Source: Treponema sp. (lineage in GTDB: Bacteria > Spirochaetota > Spirochaetia > Treponematales > Treponemataceae). Taken from it: a DNA stretch of 52,002 nt. The stretch is taken from positions 1 to 52,002 of the forward strand of contig JAFSJX010000014.1 of assembly GCA_017449285.1 (NCBI GenBank). The letters run 5' to 3'. Below the pieces are notes generated by a model. That model worked only from the letters and a program-made list of their open reading frames with translations, was not told where the DNA came from and did not search any database. The number at the start of each line of letters is the position of its first letter. The first letter of the stretch is position 1. The position numbers and the translations under genes are program-made. Below are positions 35,383 through 44,291 of this stretch, in pieces.

Positions 35383-35585
35383 ACTAGAAAAGACTTTCCC
35401 AAAAGCGTAAAGTCTTTTTTTGTTTTAAAGAGATTTTTTTCTGAAATACAACGCGGAAGTCGATGCAAGTGAGCGCGTCGCAGGTGCGACGAAAAGGCGG
35501 CACGGATGCCGCCGACAGCGAACGCGCCAGTCCGAAAGGAGCGGACAGGAAGTTCGCGACTGGAGGAGACTCCCGTCAACCGCTA
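35366..35585 (+). repeat. Duplicated tRNA-Gly 3' end bounding a hairpin-rich insert (element B)
   Basis: GACTCCCGTCAACCGCTA occurs at 35366-35383 (end of the tRNA gene) and again at 35568-35585. Between the copies are the tRNA terminator and a GC-rich block (about 35455-35567) built of short perfect hairpins: GTCGCA-GG-TGCGAC, GGCGGCA-CGGA-TGCCGCC and GTCCG-7nt-CGGAC. This is the pattern left when an element integrates into a tRNA gene and restores its end. No integrase gene is nearby. Confidence 0.7.
35388..35422 (+). terminator. Intrinsic terminator of tRNA-Gly
   Basis: AAAGACTTT (35389-35397) pairs with AAAGTCTTT (35409-35417) and a T-run follows to 35421. Confidence 0.8.
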
Positions 35586-35599
35586 AAAGACATGTAACT

Positions 35600-36946
35600 C
35601 TATCTTTCTTCGTTCATAAATTTTTTGTCGGCGTACATCATTTCTTCGGAAATTTGGATAATATTTTCAAAGGAAGAGCTGTCTTGCGGATAGCGGGCAT
35701 AGCCGATGGATGCGGTGATATTTACAGTGGTATTTCCTAACACTGTGGGTCGCCCGACAGATGCTTTTATACGCTGAACCAAATTTGCCAGGCCACCTAT
35801 CGTCATCTCATTTGGCAGAATGATGGTAAATTCATCTCCACCAATGCGGAATACTTCGTCACCTTGGCGAATGCAGTTCTTCAGTTTCTTTGCGACAATG
35901 CATAAAAGTTCGTCTCCGCTTTTGTGACCGTATGTGTCGTTGACTGGCTTAAATTTATTCAGGTCGATATATACGATGGCAAACGGCTGCACTTTTCGGT
36001 ACAAGTCTGTCAGCATCTCGTAGAATTTTCGGGTATTGTACAATTTGGTCAAACTGTCAATGTAGGAAAGTTTTTTAAAGGTTGACTCGCGTTTTATCAG
36101 TTTCCACAGGGAATTGGCGGAAAAAGAAAGTAAGGTCGCAAAAATTACGGCGACAAGAATTTCAAAAAGAAGAATGGAAGAGTTGCGCCAGCCATTTTTA
36201 GGCGTAACATAAAAAGCCCATGCCGTATTGTGAATGTCAAAGTTATAAGAAACGGGATTATTCAATGTGTTATACGTTGAGCAATCGACCATTTCAAGTT
36301 TTCCTTTGTGCGGATTTATGGCTTTAAGCTGATAATCATAATTGTCGTCTTCTAGTTCGGAAAGATTTGCGGCCTTAAAAATTTCTGCTGCCCGCAAAAT
36401 TATTGTTGAAAATCCCCAGAAAGTATCTGTGCCGTTTGAATTGGTAATATAAATTGGTGTCCTAATAGCAAGACCGCTTCCGCCTCGCCGTTGAGGAAAT
36501 GGACCGGTGATGGTAACCAATTTTGTAAGCAGGGCATATTTTGCGTCATCATGATGAATCGGGTCTTTAAACAAATCCGTTCCTTCATTTTCTTTTGACG
36601 GGGGATAAGAATATGTTACGATTCCCTCCGGCGAAAGCTGAATGGAATCAATGCAGGGGTCACCAGAATGAATTGCCTCGGCAAGAATATCGAACGAAAC
36701 AACTTTTCCATTATTCCGATTGATTACTGTCCGCCAGAACTGCGTGTTATCAAAATATTCGTCCATTATTGCGCGCAAATTGTTAGCGACCTGTGCGACC
36801 AAATTTTTTGCATGAGCCTGCTGATTCCGCAAATCAGCGACTTGCAGACGACTTACTACAAATCCTGCGAAAACAGCAGCACAAAAAAATGTGATGAGTG
36901 GAACGAGAAGTGAATTGTCTGCCGCAGAATTATGTCGCTGTTGCAT
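35600..36946 (-). CDS. Membrane diguanylate cyclase with CHASE sensor
   Basis: A 448-residue signalling enzyme making cyclic di-GMP. One membrane helix (about 14-33), a periplasmic CHASE-type sensor (about 45-245, with IDSIQLSPEGIVTYSYPPSK and ITGPFPQRRGGSGLAIRTPI), a second helix (about 258-280), then a GGDEF domain (about 295-448) with DSLTKLYNTRKFYE and an intact RIGGDEF near residue 367. The inhibitory site RxxD five residues before it is present (RQGD), so product inhibition is expected. It lies 24 nt after pheS on the same strand and probably shares its transcript. The ligand of the sensor is unknown. Confidence 0.9.
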   Translation of the reverse strand: MQQRHNSAADNSLLVPLITFFCAAVFAGFVVSRLQVADLRNQQAHAKNLVAQVANNLRAIMDEYFDNTQFWRTVINRNNGKVVSFDILAEAIHSGDPCIDSIQLSPEGIVTYSYPPSKENEGTDLFKDPIHHDDAKYALLTKLVTITGPFPQRRGGSGLAIRTPIYITNSNGTDTFWGFSTIILRAAEIFKAANLSELEDDNYDYQLKAINPHKGKLEMVDCSTYNTLNNPVSYNFDIHNTAWAFYVTPKNGWRNSSILLFEILVAVIFATLLSFSANSLWKLIKRESTFKKLSYIDSLTKLYNTRKFYEMLTDLYRKVQPFAIVYIDLNKFKPVNDTYGHKSGDELLCIVAKKLKNCIRQGDEVFRIGGDEFTIILPNEMTIGGLANLVQRIKASVGRPTVLGNTTVNITASIGYARYPQDSSSFENIIQISEEMMYADKKFMNEER

Positions 36947-36970
36947 CAGTATACCTAAACGAAAAGTCTT

Positions 36971-38527
36971 TTAGAATTTTGCCTTTCTCAGACGAACTTC
37001 CTCAATATTCTCACTGAAAAGCTCACGCAAATCATTTAAGCCTAATGCCATCAACGCCATGCGGTCAATGCCGATTCCCCATGCGGCAACCGGAACATCT
37101 ACGCCCATCGCCTTGGTCACTTCTGGGCGGAAAATACCGCTTCCGCCAAGTTCAAACCAGCCCAGCACGGGATGCTTGATATGCACTTCAACTGACGGCT
37201 CGGTGAACGGGAAATAGCCCGGCACATATTTGACTTCAGTTGCGCCCGCAACTTCTTTTGCGAACATTTCCAAGAAGCCCAGCAACGTGCGTAGATTTAC
37301 GTCCTCGCCCAAAACAATGCCTTCCGTTTGGTAGAAGTCGCTCAAATGCGTTGCATCCACTTTGTCGTAGCGGAAACAGCGGGCAATGCCAAAGTATTTG
37401 CCAGGGATTTCAGCATTATGCAGTTGATGAGCCGACAAAACGGTTCCCTGACTGCGAAGTACAAGACGACGCGTAAATTCATGGTCAAAAGTGTAATTCC
37501 AGCCACGGCTGCCAGAATTTCCGCCGTTTTCGTGAGACTTCGCCACATTAGTCAGATACGGCTCTTCAATTTCTTTGGCGTGAGTGGGATTTTTGATGCG
37601 GTACACATCGTGAATATCACGTGCGGCATGGAACTGTGGCATAAACAATGCGTCTCCGTTCCAGAATTCTGTTTCTACCAGCGGTCCGTCAAATTCCTTG
37701 AATCCGAGAGAACACAATTTGTCTTTTACGCTTTCCAAGAACTGAACATACGGATTTGTTCGTCCGGGAATAATTCGTGCGGGCGGAATGGCGATATTGT
37801 AGCCACGGAATATCTGATTTTTCCATTCGCCGCTCGCAAGCATTTTTGGCGTTACTTCGCCAAGTTCGTTGCCCGTAACACCAGCATTTTTGAGTGCGGT
37901 AACAACGTCAGTAGCGGCGGCAGTCAGTTTATATACGACCGTCTCCCGCTCAACGATTTTAAATGGACTGTCAGCAGCACCGCGTTTTTTTGCAAAGCCA
38001 GAGATTGCTTTCTGTTCGTCCATGCTTAACGTAGCGTTATCCAATTGACCGTTTTCTGCCGCTACTGCTTTTTCAAACAATGCCTTCGCAATGGTAAGGC
38101 GAGCAGGAATTGCCCCGCCTGTGTATTCGGCTTTTTTTTCGGCATTCATTTTGAGTACGCCGTCTTTAGAAAGCTGACCGAACGCACTTCCTACGTCTTT
38201 ATTTTCAAGATTTAAGCCCGCCGCAATTTCTGGCAGTGTTTTTGCGCCGTTATCTTTTACATACGCAATAATGCGTTCTTCGGGAGTTCCCGTTTTTGCT
38301 ATCTCGCGTCCTACTTCGGTGATTTCATAAAACGTGTGCGGCGTGCGACTTGCAACGGTGACCAAATCTTTGCCACCAAGCCAAGAAAATGCCTGATTTG
38401 CGTGACCTTCCTTATAATCCAATTCTTTTTGCAGACGGTCAGAGGTCAGCGCATCTTTTTGTGAATAATGAAGAAGCACCTTGATTTCAAGCGGGTGCAA
38501 ATTCTTAACGACATTTTGAATATCCAT
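36971..38527 (-). CDS. pheS: Phenylalanyl-tRNA synthetase alpha chain, archaeal/eukaryal type
   Basis: A 518-residue class II synthetase subunit; bacterial PheS is about 330-350, whereas the archaeal/eukaryal form is about 500 with N-terminal winged-helix domains, as here (MDIQNVVKNLHPLEIKVLLH, then ASRTPHTFYEITEVGREIAK). Catalytic-core motifs: FWNGDALFMPQFHAARDIHD, motif 2 CFRYDKVDATHLSDFYQTEG, and motif 3 AWGIGIDRMALMALGL. Spirochaetes are known to carry this type, taken as old horizontal transfer. The start at 38527 has GGAG 8 nt upstream and begins the conserved domain; an in-frame ATG at 38554 has none. PheT is not in the window. Confidence 0.93.
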   Translation of the reverse strand: MDIQNVVKNLHPLEIKVLLHYSQKDALTSDRLQKELDYKEGHANQAFSWLGGKDLVTVASRTPHTFYEITEVGREIAKTGTPEERIIAYVKDNGAKTLPEIAAGLNLENKDVGSAFGQLSKDGVLKMNAEKKAEYTGGAIPARLTIAKALFEKAVAAENGQLDNATLSMDEQKAISGFAKKRGAADSPFKIVERETVVYKLTAAATDVVTALKNAGVTGNELGEVTPKMLASGEWKNQIFRGYNIAIPPARIIPGRTNPYVQFLESVKDKLCSLGFKEFDGPLVETEFWNGDALFMPQFHAARDIHDVYRIKNPTHAKEIEEPYLTNVAKSHENGGNSGSRGWNYTFDHEFTRRLVLRSQGTVLSAHQLHNAEIPGKYFGIARCFRYDKVDATHLSDFYQTEGIVLGEDVNLRTLLGFLEMFAKEVAGATEVKYVPGYFPFTEPSVEVHIKHPVLGWFELGGSGIFRPEVTKAMGVDVPVAAWGIGIDRMALMALGLNDLRELFSENIEEVRLRKAKF

Positions 38528-38586
38528 CAGAGAACTCCATGCGGTGGCAAGCAAATTCGATGCCGACCACCGCAGTAAACTTGTTT

Positions 38587-39003
38587 TTAGAAATTAAGTG
38601 TGCGCGGTTTAAATTCTACATACGAATGATAGCGCGCCCATTTGAGTTTGCGAGCATCGTTGTAGTATTTTACGCTGTCTTTGCGCAGGTAGCGGTAACT
38701 TTCGTACATATTTTCTTCCTGAAAGTCTTTCAGACATTCAAGAATGGTGTTCATAGCCGCACCCTGATCATAAGAAACAGCGAGGCAGTCATAGTAAATA
38801 TGCACTTCGTGTGTACTCGGTGTATATTCAATCTGTACTTTCGCCGTTTTAATGCCGTCTTGATGCTGGTCTTTTGGAGTAATGGTAATCGTCTTGTTAT
38901 TGTCTATCGCTTCCTGCTGTTTGAGAATGTCATCAATCTCATCAGCAAAGGCAGCACCAGCTACGCAAAAAAGTGCGGTCAAAATAGCAAGTATTTTTTT
39001 CAT
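38587..39003 (-). CDS. Small secreted protein, unknown function
   Basis: A 138-residue protein with a good signal peptide (MKKILAILTALFCVAGAAFA) behind AAGGAGG, which settles the start at 39003 over an upstream ATG. The mature part begins with an acidic helix (DEIDDILKQQEAIDNN), a strand pair (VQIEYTPSTHEVHIYYDC), then a helix of AMNTILECLKDFQEE and a basic tyrosine-rich C-terminus. Two cysteines could form a disulfide. No family is recognised. It lies between the secreted protein at 39071 and pheS on the same strand. Confidence 0.75.
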   Translation of the reverse strand: MKKILAILTALFCVAGAAFADEIDDILKQQEAIDNNKTITITPKDQHQDGIKTAKVQIEYTPSTHEVHIYYDCLAVSYDQGAAMNTILECLKDFQEENMYESYRYLRKDSVKYYNDARKLKWARYHSYVEFKPRTLNF

Positions 39004-39070
39004 TGTTTGTTCCTCCTTATCGAACACAACGGCATTCACGCCGCTTTATGAAACTCAAACACATAGAATG

Positions 39071-39793
39071 TTAAAATGTTTCATATTTTATTATTCTATC
39101 TGTTTCCATAAAAAAATCAAGTGTAACAACATATCTGCCAGCTTCAATTCCGATTAAAGGCGGTTCAGTTATCATTACACGACCCATTATCTCTTTTGGT
39201 TTGTTTTTAATCAGTTTTCGCTCGTATTCACGGACGGCATTCTTTAACGCTTCGCCACAGGCTTCCTGAATTCCCGCAAAACCGTCTGACAATTTGGCAT
39301 AACCGACACCTCGAATTCTGGGATTGGTAATCACTTGCCATGACTCAAAGATATGCATCATCTGCGGGGAACGTTTGTATTCAACCCAACACCACAGGCG
39401 GTCATCTTGAACCCACGGCTTTGTGTACACAATCGTTTTTCTGTCCTCATCGGTTAGTTTTTGTATGGGGGAGAACTCAAAATATTCTTCCACGCGCCGA
39501 GCCTTGTCGTATGGAGTGTAGTCAAACTGCCAGCCGTAAATCATGCCCTCCAGAATGAGCGGAGTAATCTCTCGTATGCGGCGCACGGGAACGGCATACA
39601 TAGTATCGTTTTTTTCAGGCGGCTGTTTTTTTTCGTCATCAAAATATCCGGGATAGGCATCGGTCGCCGCCCACAGCGCAAAACGAATTTGCTGGTCCTG
39701 ATAGACTTTCTGTGCAAAGGTAAAAGGAATCGCAGTCGTCATCACGAGTAAAGCGAAAATCAGTTTTTTGAGCGACAGACACTTTCTTTTCAT
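39071..39793 (-). CDS. Secreted protein, unknown function, coupled to rhomboid
   Basis: A 240-residue exported protein. The ATG at 39793 overlaps the rhomboid gene's TAA (TAATG), and the product starts with a signal peptide (MKRKCLSLKKLIFALLVMTT...FAQ). The mature protein is rich in aromatic residues (LILEGMIYGWQFDYTPYDKA, TKPWVQDDRLWCWVEYKRSP) and predicted mixed alpha/beta; no catalytic motif or family is recognised. Translational coupling to an intramembrane protease suggests a functional link in the envelope, but it has no internal membrane helix and so is not an obvious rhomboid substrate. Confidence 0.75.
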   Translation of the reverse strand: MKRKCLSLKKLIFALLVMTTAIPFTFAQKVYQDQQIRFALWAATDAYPGYFDDEKKQPPEKNDTMYAVPVRRIREITPLILEGMIYGWQFDYTPYDKARRVEEYFEFSPIQKLTDEDRKTIVYTKPWVQDDRLWCWVEYKRSPQMMHIFESWQVITNPRIRGVGYAKLSDGFAGIQEACGEALKNAVREYERKLIKNKPKEIMGRVMITEPPLIGIEAGRYVVTLDFFMETDRIIKYETF

Positions 39794-40440
39794 TAGCGGT
39801 ATGCATCCTTCCAAATTTGCAGGGGATTGATTCCCATGCGGATTCTGAAATACAACCATGCCACCGCAAGACCAGCCAAATGCGTCAGATGAGCCACACC
39901 GCCCCCTACACTGAACAATTGGCTTCCCAACTCAATGACAGCATACGCAATCACCAGAACTGGCGCAGGCACAGGAAGTATTCCCCAAATAAAAATCCTG
40001 GAACGCGGAAAGATTACAGCATAAGCCAATAAAATTGCATAAATCGCACCGCTTGCGCCCACCAAAAAAAGCCTGTCGTAACCCGTCAGAGAATAGATGA
40101 CAACGGAGATGATGCCACACAGAATTCCGCTTACAAAATACAAAAGCAGGAATTCTTTTGAGCCAAGAGCCTTTTCCGTATTGATTCCAAAAAATACCAA
40201 TGCCAGCATATTGAAGAACAGATGACTTATTCCGCCGTGCATAAACATATAGGTGACTGGCTGCCAGAACAGATGCATCCGAAAAAATCCGATTACGCTC
40301 AACGCCATATAGTTTTGATAGACATACAGCGGCGTAACGGTAAACAGAAAATACATGACTACGTTCACCAAAATGATGACGAGCGTGGCGTTTGTAAACG
40401 TGTAGCGGAAAGGTTTTCGCAAAATGCTTAAAAAATTCAT
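39793..40440 (-). CDS. Rhomboid-family intramembrane serine protease
   Basis: A 215-residue protein with six predicted membrane helices. The catalytic dyad is clear: Ser in VGASGAIYAILLAYAV (GASG motif) and His in VAHLTHLAGLAVAWLYF. The upstream HGGISHLFFNMLALVFFG holds the conserved His and Asn of the oxyanion region. It cleaves transmembrane segments of other proteins; substrates here are unknown. The start codon overlaps the stop of the diguanylate cyclase gene before it (ATGA), and its stop overlaps the next start, so it sits in a tightly coupled four-gene run (43129 to 39071). Confidence 0.9.
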   Translation of the reverse strand: MNFLSILRKPFRYTFTNATLVIILVNVVMYFLFTVTPLYVYQNYMALSVIGFFRMHLFWQPVTYMFMHGGISHLFFNMLALVFFGINTEKALGSKEFLLLYFVSGILCGIISVVIYSLTGYDRLFLVGASGAIYAILLAYAVIFPRSRIFIWGILPVPAPVLVIAYAVIELGSQLFSVGGGVAHLTHLAGLAVAWLYFRIRMGINPLQIWKDAYR

Positions 40441-41546
40441 TCGGGTAATTTTATCTCTGCAATTAGTTTTGGGTCAGCAAAAGTCACACGGTTTCTGCCA
40501 GCACGCTTGGAAACATACAATGCTTGGTCGGCATGGTCAACCAATTCTTTGGACGATATGGCAGGATTTGAATTTTTATCAAATTCGGAGACACCCGCGG
40601 AAATCGTGACTTTTACGTGCTGATTTTCGTAGCAGAAATCGTACTGCTCAATCTTGCAACGGATTCTGTCAGCAACGGTCATTGCATCTTCGCAGTTCGT
40701 ATTGTTCAGCATGACCGTAAATTCCTCGCCTCCATATCGCCCAGCCAAATCATCCGCACGGATTCCGGACTTAATGATTTTTGCCACCGTAATCAGAACA
40801 TAGTCTCCGAACGCATGACCGTAAGTATCGTTAAATCGCTTGAAAAAATCAACGTCAAACATAATGACCGCAAGAGGCGTTTCGTTTTCCCGCGCCAAAT
40901 CCAGTTTGATGGTCAGCACATTGTAGAAGAAATATTTGAGTTTCAGATGCGTCATCATGTCGGTGGAAGAACGCTCAACCAAAGCCGCATTGTTGATGGC
41001 GATTGCCGCAAGAGAGCCAATCATCAGAATCTGCTCTTTATCTTCTTTGTTGTAGTCAAAGTCATTTCCTAAATCAAGACGCTCACCAAGCACAAGAATA
41101 CCGTCCAGATGATTTTTCTGAATAAGCGGCACGATAAGCGATGGATTGAGCGACAGGAGCATTTTTAAATCCGCGTCGTTTGGAATCTCTTTTTCAAGTT
41201 CATCAACGGTAAATGTCTTTCCTTCCTTTCTTAGCGCAAGAATCAAAGGATGTGTGGCTGGAATTCTGTAACTGATATTCGGATTTAAATCCATGCCACT
41301 GTAATTGTTTCCGAGCATATATGAATTGGAATCCAGCGCATTCAAAATAAAGATTCCTGCTGAAAGCACTCTCATCTGACCCATACAGGTATACAAAATT
41401 GATTCAATCAGCGTGGAAAAATCTATGGTTGAGCAAAGTGAACGCGAAATATCCAACAACTGCTGCAAGTCATAAATCTTTTTTTCGTACTGAGCAATCT
41501 TTTCTTCAATTGAAGGTTCTGCAACCTTTTGTATATCTGCCATCAT
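40437..41546 (-). CDS. GAF-GGDEF diguanylate cyclase
   Basis: A 369-residue soluble cyclic di-GMP synthase. A coiled-coil start (IEEKIAQYEKKIYDLQQLLD) leads into a GAF-like sensor (about 40-185: RSLCSTIDFSTLIESILYTC, NHLDGILVLGERLDLG). The C-terminal cyclase domain follows (about 200-360: LAVIMFDVDFFKRFNDTYGH, AGRYGGEEFTVML). The active site GGEEF is near residue 270 and the inhibitory RxxD is present (RADD). The ATG overlaps the stop of the 528-residue gene upstream (ATGA), and its own stop overlaps rhomboid. It differs from the CHASE-type cyclase at 35600 in having no membrane helix. Confidence 0.92.
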   Translation of the reverse strand: MMADIQKVAEPSIEEKIAQYEKKIYDLQQLLDISRSLCSTIDFSTLIESILYTCMGQMRVLSAGIFILNALDSNSYMLGNNYSGMDLNPNISYRIPATHPLILALRKEGKTFTVDELEKEIPNDADLKMLLSLNPSLIVPLIQKNHLDGILVLGERLDLGNDFDYNKEDKEQILMIGSLAAIAINNAALVERSSTDMMTHLKLKYFFYNVLTIKLDLARENETPLAVIMFDVDFFKRFNDTYGHAFGDYVLITVAKIIKSGIRADDLAGRYGGEEFTVMLNNTNCEDAMTVADRIRCKIEQYDFCYENQHVKVTISAGVSEFDKNSNPAISSKELVDHADQALYVSKRAGRNRVTFADPKLIAEIKLPE

Positions 41547-43129
41547 GCTTTTTTCTCAACTTCTCCGACAACTACATAATTCTTCATTATCTCTAGGAAA
41601 ATTTCCCAAGATTCAAATTGCAGTTCCAATTGCTCGAATGCATCACGATTTCTGGACGAATTCAGCAGAACCTTGATATTGGTAATCGTATCAGGTGCTG
41701 ATTTTTTTGAATCCACAAGCATCTCGCTAATCTGCATATACAACGTGTATAATTTCTTGGTAGATGTTTGAACCAGATTATATGCCTGTCTATTGATAGT
41801 ATCGACATTTGCAGCCAATTTCGTGAGGAATTCTGGGTCTTTGTGGCTGTCCCGGATAAAACCTTCCAAAACAGCAATATCATTGGGGGCGTTTCGGTCA
41901 AACGAATTCTCAAAATTCTCAAAATCGGCAGGAATTTCTGCGGCAGCAAATACGTTTGAAGAAAATTCAGTCTTTGTCGCAGAATTATTAAAAAATCCTT
42001 CAATAACAATGTCGTTCAGCAATGCCTTTATCGGCTCGTTCATAAAATAATGGATGAATGTTTTTACCAGTTGAACTGGCATTACCCATGCGAATGAAGA
42101 CTGCGTATTTTGCTGTAAGGTTTCGTTGTTCTCATTGTTGTAACCGTTGACTTGTTCAAGCGGCTTTAATCCGAACAATTTTTGAATTTCTGCCGCAATG
42201 GTCGAATCTTTTATTTCTATTTTGAGTTTTTTTTCGTCCGCGGAGAATTTCTGGTCAAGGTAATCCGCAAATTTCTGACGTGAATTCGCCTTGTAAGATG
42301 CCGTCTGAGGAGAAGCGTCAGGGTCTTTTTTGGCAAGGCAAATCAGTTTTTTAAGCATCTCCGGATTCAACACGCGAGTGAAGACCGAATTGATTTTTCT
42401 GAAGTGCCCGTTGATTTTTTGAGTCTCTTCTGTCCGCAATGGTCGTCCGCGCCGCAATTCTTCAAGGGCAAGCACCGCCCGCGCCAGCGAATTCGACAGA
42501 TTTAAGTGACCCGAAAGATAATACAAATCCTGTAACGAAGCCGCCAACGAATCGGGAACTGCCGCCTGAAAATGAGGGGTGTATTCCGGGTTGATTCCCA
42601 TATAGTCTGGGTCGAATGTATGGATGACGCTCATATAATTGTAGCGGCAAATGTCGCGCAACTGCTGCAAGCCCGCAATCGTCTCATCAATCTTCAGGAA
42701 TTCGGGCGTACTTAATTCTTTTGCCAAAGATTCCAGCCGCTGGCGCTGAACACGAAGCACATCATTCATTGCTTGGTTTGAATCCAGAACCTCTTTCTTG
42801 CGGCTATCGTAAGAAAGACCTTCCAGTTTTTCCTGACTTGAAGGCGAAAATCCCGTAAGCAACAACTGCTGTTCAAAAATCATAGCACGATGTACGTCTT
42901 CACTGGCAATCGTATCCATCAGAATATCGCCGATGGGTTTTGTGTTTTCATATAGAACGCGGAATACCTCGGCAAGATTCGGCGTAAACAAATTATTTTT
43001 GTAAATAGTTGGCTGGAATGTTTTTATATCGGCTTCAATCTTACGAATTTCACTTCGTTTGCGTACTTCTGGCGAGTTACTTTTAAAAATCGATTCGAGA
43101 AACTCTACTATTGATTGAAGAAAACTCAT
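41543..43129 (-). CDS. Large helical cytoplasmic protein, spirochaete-type (DUF5312-like)
   Basis: A 528-residue protein with no signal peptide, no membrane segment and almost entirely helical pattern (SFLQSIVEFLESIFKSN, RVQRQRLESLAKELSTPEF, LRDICRYNYMSVIHTFDPDY). I recall proteins of this kind in treponemes under a domain of unknown function (DUF5312), but this is memory, not a search. It heads a coupled operon with a GAF-GGDEF cyclase, rhomboid and a secreted protein, so it may belong to a signalling or envelope-control unit. A promoter (TTGTAA, 17 bp, TAAAAT) sits 8 nt before the ATG, leaving almost no leader. Confidence 0.75.
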   Translation of the reverse strand: MSFLQSIVEFLESIFKSNSPEVRKRSEIRKIEADIKTFQPTIYKNNLFTPNLAEVFRVLYENTKPIGDILMDTIASEDVHRAMIFEQQLLLTGFSPSSQEKLEGLSYDSRKKEVLDSNQAMNDVLRVQRQRLESLAKELSTPEFLKIDETIAGLQQLRDICRYNYMSVIHTFDPDYMGINPEYTPHFQAAVPDSLAASLQDLYYLSGHLNLSNSLARAVLALEELRRGRPLRTEETQKINGHFRKINSVFTRVLNPEMLKKLICLAKKDPDASPQTASYKANSRQKFADYLDQKFSADEKKLKIEIKDSTIAAEIQKLFGLKPLEQVNGYNNENNETLQQNTQSSFAWVMPVQLVKTFIHYFMNEPIKALLNDIVIEGFFNNSATKTEFSSNVFAAAEIPADFENFENSFDRNAPNDIAVLEGFIRDSHKDPEFLTKLAANVDTINRQAYNLVQTSTKKLYTLYMQISEMLVDSKKSAPDTITNIKVLLNSSRNRDAFEQLELQFESWEIFLEIMKNYVVVGEVEKKA

Positions 43130-43137
43130 ATTTATCT

Positions 43138-43166
43138 ATTTTACGATGATTTTGGGAAATTTACAA
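43138..43166 (-). promoter_or_regulatory. Promoter of the 43129-39071 operon
   Basis: Minus strand: TTGTAA (43166-43161), 17-bp spacer, TAAAAT (43143-43138), 8 nt, ATG 43129. The transcript would carry at most a few bases of leader. Confidence 0.6.
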
Positions 43167-43207
43167 TAGAGTTTTTAGGGGAGCGGCAAGCAACAGTTTT
43201 TTGATTT

Positions 43208-44221
43208 TCAATAGGCATCCGTGTGCGCTTCAAAGATTTCCCTAAATTCTGCCACGGTGCTTGCCTGTACCAACTGCTTGCGTAATGCCCCGCCGCCTAA
43301 AATGCCACGGCTGTACGCGCAGAACCGTTTTCGCATTTCAAGACACGCGCTTTTTTCTCCACGGTCGGCCACGAGCAAATTCAGTTCTCTAAAGCCCGCA
43401 TCAATGCGTGTTTTTGTGTCTATCTCATGGATTTTGCCCGTTGTAAGAAAATCATGCGTCTGCGTAAACAGAAACGGATTCCCCATCGCACCGCGCGCAA
43501 ACATTACCGCATCGCAGTGTGTTTCTTCCAACATCCGTTTTGCGTCCTCGGGCGTAAAGGCATCGCCGCTTCCGAACACCGGGATTTTTTGCGGGGCAGC
43601 AGCCGTTTTTTCCTGCACGAACCTGACCAGTTCCGCAAGCGCGTTCCAGTCCGCCTTTCCCTCGTAGCCCTGCGCTCGCGTCCGCCCGTGCATGGTCATC
43701 GCGCTTACCCCCGCTTTTATCGCGGCCTCTGCACAGGCTTTCCACGTGATATGCTCGCTATCCCAGCCAAGGCGAAATTTTACCGTTACTGGCACATGAC
43801 CTTCCACGCTGTCTACCACCGCTTTGACAACGGCATACAGTTTTTCTGGCTCTCTGGTAAGCGCGCTTCCCGCACCCGTCTTGATAATTTTGGGTACAGG
43901 GCAACCGCAGTTGATGTCGATGCATTCGCAACTCGTCCGCTCCAAAACAATCCGCGCCGCATCCGCCATCGTTTCCGGCTTTCCACCAAAAATCTGCACC
44001 GCATACTGCGCTTCGTTGGGCGCGCGCCGCATCAGTTCTTCCGTCTTACCGCTTCCCCGCGTCAGAGCCTCCGCGCTCACCATCTCCGTGTACGCAAAAT
44101 TCGCCCCGCATTCCCTGCAAATCGACCGAAACGCGCGGTCAGAATACCCCGCCACCGGCGCAAGGAACAAATTGCCACTAAGGGCGAGAGAACCAATCTG
44201 TACGGGATGATAAAGAGGCAT
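43208..44221 (-). CDS. dusB: tRNA-dihydrouridine synthase (DusB-type)
   Basis: A 337-residue FMN enzyme that reduces uridines in tRNA D-loops using NADPH. Landmarks: LFLAPVAGYSDRAFRSICRE, YTEMVSAEALTRGS, AVQIFGGKPETM, catalytic Cys in CIDINCGCPVPKIIKTGAGS, the HGRTRAQGYEGKADW phosphate/FMN segment, then CDAVMFARGAMGNPFLF. The usual TIM barrel plus helical C-terminal domain are both present. TACAAT lies 6 nt before the ATG with TTGCAA 17 bp upstream, so it has its own leaderless promoter although it follows the rhodanese gene on the same strand. Confidence 0.93.
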   Translation of the reverse strand: MPLYHPVQIGSLALSGNLFLAPVAGYSDRAFRSICRECGANFAYTEMVSAEALTRGSGKTEELMRRAPNEAQYAVQIFGGKPETMADAARIVLERTSCECIDINCGCPVPKIIKTGAGSALTREPEKLYAVVKAVVDSVEGHVPVTVKFRLGWDSEHITWKACAEAAIKAGVSAMTMHGRTRAQGYEGKADWNALAELVRFVQEKTAAAPQKIPVFGSGDAFTPEDAKRMLEETHCDAVMFARGAMGNPFLFTQTHDFLTTGKIHEIDTKTRIDAGFRELNLLVADRGEKSACLEMRKRFCAYSRGILGGGALRKQLVQASTVAEFREIFEAHTDAY

Positions 44222-44227
44222 ACGAAT

Positions 44228-44256
44228 ATTGTAGGGAGATTTTGTGTGTGTTGCAA
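44228..44256 (-). promoter_or_regulatory. dusB promoter (leaderless)
   Basis: Minus strand: TTGCAA (44256-44251), 17-bp spacer, TACAAT (44233-44228), 6 nt, ATG 44221. Confidence 0.7.
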
Positions 44257-44291
44257 GGGCGAAAATAATGAAGTATCAGGAGCGTTTCTTC

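Noticed and set aside
35268..35579. 103-codon minus-strand frame covering tRNA-Gly and its repeat
   Set aside because: Overlaps a complete tRNA and the hairpin-rich insert; the peptide reflects those sequences.
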